Positions 59,665-64,000 of a DNA stretch of 64,000 nucleotides are shown piece by piece. Origin of the DNA: Diorhabda sublineata (Eukaryota; Arthropoda; Insecta; Coleoptera; Chrysomelidae). The notes beneath the pieces were generated by a model. The model did not search any database and was not told the DNA's origin. It saw only the letters and a list, made by a program, of their open reading frames with translations. The DNA lies in the NCBI RefSeq assembly GCF_026230105.1, contig NC_079478.1:26737653-26801652 (forward strand). The letters run 5' to 3'. The position numbers were made by a program, and so were the translations under genes. The stretch's first letter is position 1; the number at the start of each line of letters is the position of its first letter.

Positions 59665-60280
59665 TGAGTACTTTTATTTTTGAAATAACATATTCAAAAC
59701 TTACGATACAGGATAACTTGACGTATTATTGTAACAATAATGGAGTAGTTTGAAGGTGTTATTTGTTATTTGATTTTTTGTTTTTTTTTTGCATTGACGT
59801 GGTGTCCCAACGGGATCTATGCTTAAAGAGATAAGGAGCACCACTGGTTTTTCGGAAATAACAAATTCTGAAATTCACATTTAACGTCGAGCCAGATTCA
59901 CCACTAGAGTATTTTTTGAGTAAAAATGAAATTAGCCATTTTCATGATATATTTTTCTAAAAACTTCTATGAAACTACATTTTTCATATTTTTATATAAG
60001 TTGTTTGACACCTTTTGCTAGTTATCAGGCATTAATTAAATTAAATTAATAAAATCTACAAGTTTTAGAAAACCATAGTATTATTCTATCTTATTTTAAT
60101 TATTCACACACACCATAAATCCAACAAAATTGAATTTGACCCAAATTAGATGTAATATATTTGTTGAACTTTAACGCTTGGTATTTCAAAATTAAAAGGT
60201 TATGTAAAAATAATATCTTCTTGTTTTTGCCCAATGAATATGTCATTCTATCGATCTGTCTATTCATCTGGTCCATGCCG
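59665..60280. other. intergenic AT-rich DNA
   Basis: No supportable feature. Confidence 0.35.
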
Positions 60281-60545
60281 CGATTTTAATAGTCATAAAA
60301 TCGTTATTTGTTGCAAAGTAACTAACTATTGCAAGTGAATCTTATTTGGGGCAAGTTGTTTGGATAACAAGGAAAATGTCCCTGCGCCAGTTTTATCAAC
60401 AAATCAATTGTTTGTCGTCAAAATAGCGACAAGTCTATCCAGTAGCATTTTATCAAATAGGCCGGCCGCTCTCCTATATCATGGGCGGTGTAAAATATAT
60501 CTAAGCCTTGTGAATTTGTTAATATTAATCCTTTAGATTTATGTT
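60281..60545 (-). repeat. copy of the 29.5 kb repeat, frame broken
   Basis: Aligns over about 250 bases with 29548-29815: AATAGTCAT.AAA.CGTTATTTGT, GGGGCAAGTTGT/GGAGCAAGTTGT, GTCGTCAAAAT, CCAGTAGCATTTT.TCAAA and CTCTCCTA. The minus frame equivalent to MLLAIVVILTT reads MLLDRLVAILTTNN then a stop. Contains a GGCCGGCC palindrome absent from the other copy. Confidence 0.6.
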
Positions 60546-61076
60546 GATGAGATTATTAGTTTAGCTGATAGAATATTCATATTATGAAATGAGATATTGA
60601 AAAAGCGAAAGTTCCATTAGGAGAAAATAGTTATCCTAGGATAATGATGAATAATGTATTCAAGTGAATGAAATACGGATACTATAAATAATGAAAAAAA
60701 GAACACAAACTAAACATCAAAATGTAGATCACCTTTATTTACCATTTATATTTACCAAGGTCTTTTCCGATAGTTATCGAGTTATTTCAATGAATATGAT
60801 ATTAGTATAAGTCATAGAGGACTTAATACATTATCCATATATTTCATCAAAGAATAAAAGAAGTGATATTGTGTATCAATTATTTATTAATATTGAATCG
60901 GAATCTGATTTTCCATCAGCTATATTCTAAAGTTCATTGATGAGGAAGAACACACTTTGATGTCATGGGGATATGGAATAAAGTATGAACATCAACTTTT
61001 AAGAAATAATATGCAATAAATTATGAAAGCTCTTGTTGATTATACTGCAATTAGTTAAGGAAATATCATAGTATGC
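60546..61076. other. intergenic DNA downstream of the gustatory receptor
   Basis: No gene supported; includes the 3' untranslated region of the receptor. Confidence 0.35.
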
Positions 61077-63608
61077 TCAGTTCATAGACATCTTAAACTG
61101 TATTAGTATCACCAATGCGTCTAAAAACGATGAAAGTAGATTATTGAATGTCTGCCTGTTGATGAAACCAAAGAGGGGCACTATGACTTTTGGTGCTAAC
61201 TTCTTAGCATCTTCACCCAATAGCATGAATTCGTTATCCACATTGTAGGTTTTCAGATTTTCATGAATATTGAAACATCTTCTCACAAATGACTTCCCGC
61301 ATTTTTCCAAAGAATCACACTGCATTATCATGATTATAGTCATACTCTGAAAATAAATAATAAATAATTAGGTAGCAAAAGTTATTAATTCTCAATAATT
61401 AATTCTCTGACGTAACAAGTTTTCATGAAATAATTTTATAGACATTGCTATGACTTCTCTTAGTTGGTTACTTGAATATACGATTACATTTCTCAAATAC
61501 TTTCCAAAGATATATGCATTCGAGGGCTGCTACTTAAGTTTTGAAATAGTCAAATGAAAACAAATTTTGTTTTTTGGAATATTCTCCATTAAGATTAATC
61601 CACTTTTGCAGGCTTTTGAACTAGTTGAAGAGCCATTTTTTCCATTCCTATTGAATGGTACCTCATGTGATTGAACGCATCAAGTGCTTCTTTAGGTGTA
61701 GAAAAAAGTTGAATTCACACTTTATTTTTGATTTGCCAGAATAAGAAGAAATCATTGGGTGCCAGTCGAAGACTGTAAGGTGGATGACCTATCAATTCCA
61801 TGTTTTGACTGTTCAAAAACATTTTTGTTTGAACTAATATGTGAGAGCTCGCATTGTCGTACAGTAGAATGATTCGTCTTTTGCGATTGGCTCCCCTGAT
61901 TTTTTCGAACACTGGCAAACATTCACTATTCAGAATTGATCGTTCTAATGGAATGGTAGCGACATGTCCAGTTATTGAAGTGCTTCGTGCGCGAACAATT
62001 TTTGTAGGATTTGAGTCGTCTTCTTTTAGTTTCGGTTCATATGCATAGATCCATGATCTATCGCTTGTCATGATCCTATAGACGTCTTTAGAATCACGGC
62101 AATTTAATTTTTTCAGCATTTATTTGCATTAATCGACACAAGCTTATTTTTAAGCGATTCTCAAATTATGCGATATCTAAATAATCTTTTTAACAGCCAA
62201 TTTGCAATTGAAGCTAATACCCAAGTATACCTCCATATCACGGTATGTAACATGACAATCTAGCACAGCATCGATGTTTTCTTGTACATTAGCCGATTTT
62301 AATGAATTTCTTTGACGAAATTTAGAAGATTTGCTTCTGATTAGACTATACATAGACATTGACATGTTTGCATGTATTCCAAGTACTATTGTAGCTAAGA
62401 AGAAAATTAAAGTTTTCAAATGTTTCTTTAGATAGCACTTTCACTTTTTGCAATGTCACATTCACTTTTTGTCGTATAATTTAAGAAACAGAAGTTATAA
62501 TCTTAGCGTTTTCACCAGGACATTGAAGTGACGAATAAAGGCTACCAGAACGCTGGAAACATTATTGTGAAAAAAAAATGAACAGAAAGATGAGAAGAGG
62601 GTGAAATTATTAACTAATTATAGTAGAACATATATCATATCCCTACTTTTAACATTTTAAATACAGTCATAGAAAGCAAAACTAGGTGTACAACGTGAGG
62701 TGCCAAGTGCCAATTCAATTTTTCAAGTGAGTACAGTTTCAATATATGAGGAATATTAATCGATGACTAAAAATTATTTTCTTTATCGAACTTACCCATG
62801 GTTTAACAGTTTGGTATATAAGAAAAGCAATATCTGTAATCCCCTCTTCGGAGTAGATAATAATGAATGTGAATCTAAGTATTTGAATCAAACTCGCTAC
62901 AAGAAAAAGAGAAATAGGATAACCAAAAATTTTATTGTGAATATCTACAATTTCTTGATTGAGCTTGATAGATTTAGTTAACAATGAGAAATCATCAGAT
63001 CCAATCACTTTTCGTTGAGAATATTCTTCAACAATTTTAGCTGTGTAGGTGATACGTCTTTCCAAGAATGTAGTGAGGAGAAAGACGATTATAAATGTTG
63101 AAGTAGAGTAAATGAGGTTAAGAATCTTGAACAGTAGTACCTCCAAAAATTTCGTGCGTAGTAAAATATTAGTAAATATTGTACAAATTGAACTAACACA
63201 TGCCCATATCAATATTACAAAAAAAATTTTTAGCTTTACTTTCTTCACATCCGTAGTATTTTCAAACTTGAGCATTCTGAAAATATTTTCTAACTCATCA
63301 AATTTGGCATTCATTTGTTCAAATTCCTCGTTGTAAATACAATGGGGACAGATTATGAAGTATGTCACTAATAATGTTATGATCAGTCTCCATATAATTG
63401 TTACAAATGCCAACACAGTATCTAAGCGTGAATCGGAGAGTATAAGTGAGTAAAGTCTGTATAAATAGAGTATATAGAACACCAAGATTATCGTGAAGTT
63501 AGTATAATAGGATGATTTGCTTTTGTTACATTTCAATGAAGTTCCTCCGAAGTAGCTGCCACATTTGAATACGAATTTAAAAACACTGAAATCGGGTTGA
63601 TTTTTCAT
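61077..63608 (-). CDS. gustatory receptor (7tm_7 family), two exons
   Basis: Exons 63608-62796 (271 codons) and 61346-61077 (89 codons plus stop), phase 0, with donor GG/GTAAGT and acceptor TTTTCAG; product 360 residues, normal for insect gustatory receptors. These are ligand-gated cation channels with intracellular N-terminus in chemosensory neurons. Membrane segments: about 38-57, 64-87, 127-149, 157-181, 228-251, one across the exon junction (259-280) and 335-355. Exon 2 carries the family C-terminus (CDSLEKCGKSFVRRCF, then FGFINRQTFNNLLSSF, LDALVILIQF). The usual TYhhhhhQF is altered to DALVILIQF, keeping QF. The 1449 bp intron holds a truncated mariner in the same orientation. No stops or shifts, so probably functional. 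Ligand unknown. Confidence 0.9.
61500..62345 (-). mobile_element. truncated mariner inside the gustatory receptor intron
   Basis: Minus-strand frames read the transposase from the helix-turn-helix tail (SLKSANVQENIDAV, HVTYRDMEVYLGIS), a deletion, then CRDSKDVYRIMTSDRSWIYA (first aspartate region), GHVATIPLERSILNSECL, IILLYDNASSHILVQTK (second aspartate) and LIGHPPYSLRLAPNDFFLFW. Spacing and the final LAPNDFFLF are mariner DD34D-type. The 3' end at about 61507 has a terminal-repeat-like CGAGGGCTGCTACTTAAG; the matching 5' repeat was not found, so the 5' end is lost. One internal gap removes the region between the head and catalytic domains. Confidence 0.85.
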
Positions 63609-64000
63609 GTTTTCAGTTTCACGTGAAATTGATATTTGAACCTATTAAGAGTCAGTCAGCTATAACATTATTGCTTCTGTTCTGTTACGAGTGAAAAATT
63701 AATTGAGTCATAAATTATTGAGTTTAATTCATAGTGGATCATATTCACGCAATTTCAGATAACATATACACATCTATCAAATATTGAGTTGTTCAGTTAT
63801 ATCAAATATTAATGAAATCGTTATCTGTTATAACAATCAATGAAGCGCGCATTTGTTATGAAACTCTACACTCGAATTAGAGCAAACAATTAACTAGAAC
63901 TGTCCTTGAACTTGAATGAAATAACAAAGCACTGCTAATTTAATGGAGGTATTTATTTTCTTCATTCTTTGCAAACGAAAGTTGATCTAGAGTCATAGTA
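63609..64000. other. upstream region of the gustatory receptor
   Basis: AT-rich; no TATA box or repeat could be singled out. The ATG at 63608 has a fair AAACATGAAA context. Confidence 0.35.

Noticed and set aside
62177..62419. Apparent secreted protein MKTLIFFLATIVLGIHA... in the gustatory receptor intron
   Set aside because: The first codon is TTG, not ATG, and its C-terminal half is mariner transposase (ENIDAV...YLGIS). It is element sequence within an intron.
1..64000. CRISPR arrays, tRNA and rRNA genes, bacterial-type operons
   Set aside because: No regular direct-repeat/spacer array, no convincing cloverleaf with B-box, no rRNA blocks. Intron-containing insect genes rule out a prokaryotic source.

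Overview
The window is nuclear DNA of an insect. It is AT-rich and intron-bearing, with a few host genes in a dense field of decayed transposable elements. Host gene content is diagnostic at the class level: three genes or gene parts of the insect-restricted Osiris family (DUF1676) and one insect gustatory receptor (7tm_7). The retroelement mix (RTE-like LINEs, an R1-clade LINE, a Penelope-like element, mariners) would suit a beetle or another large-genome insect, but the order cannot be fixed from the sequence alone. No tRNA, rRNA, CRISPR, bacterial operon or virus was seen.

Host genes, all on the minus strand: (1) the C-terminal exon of an Osiris gene at 2395-2747, with a tentative signal-peptide exon at 5126-5291; (2) a complete two-exon Osiris gene at 22241-23095 with TATA box and initiator; (3) a complete two-exon Osiris gene at 49493-52235 with a 2 kb intron holding a LINE RNase H relic; (4) a two-exon gustatory receptor at 61077-63608 whose only intron carries a truncated mariner. 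The same-strand Osiris genes look like part of the conserved Osiris cluster, stretched to 20-26 kb spacing by mobile DNA. Splice phases were checked by hand and give open 260, 236 and 360 residue products.

Mobile DNA, left to right: satellite-like repeats (270-610), LINE tail (790-1145), tyrosine-recombinase fragment (1485-1718), IS630/Tc1-type transposase pieces (3850-4770, 6620-6960, 32930-33890), pogo-like psq fragment (8745-9150), RTE-like LINE (10272-12395), mariner (13972-14850), LINE tail (19250-19650), an inverted-repeat element (25657-26138), local duplications (28.5-30.6 kb), mariner piece (34720-35103), a 5.3 kb R1-clade LINE lying inside a (TA)n microsatellite (35172-40466), an element with long inverted repeats (46594-47589), a Penelope-like element ending in a hammerhead-like motif (47640-48610), an RTE-like LINE with inverted 5' part and a 13 bp target duplication (53083-55794), and Jockey/CR1-like relics (24170-24370, 56030-57080).

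The most informative observations are the RTE-like copy with twin-priming geometry, the R1-type element flanked on both sides by (TA)n, and the Penelope remnant with a hammerhead-like fold that recurs, reversed, at 5846-5890. Most of the rest is anonymous AT-rich intergenic DNA.
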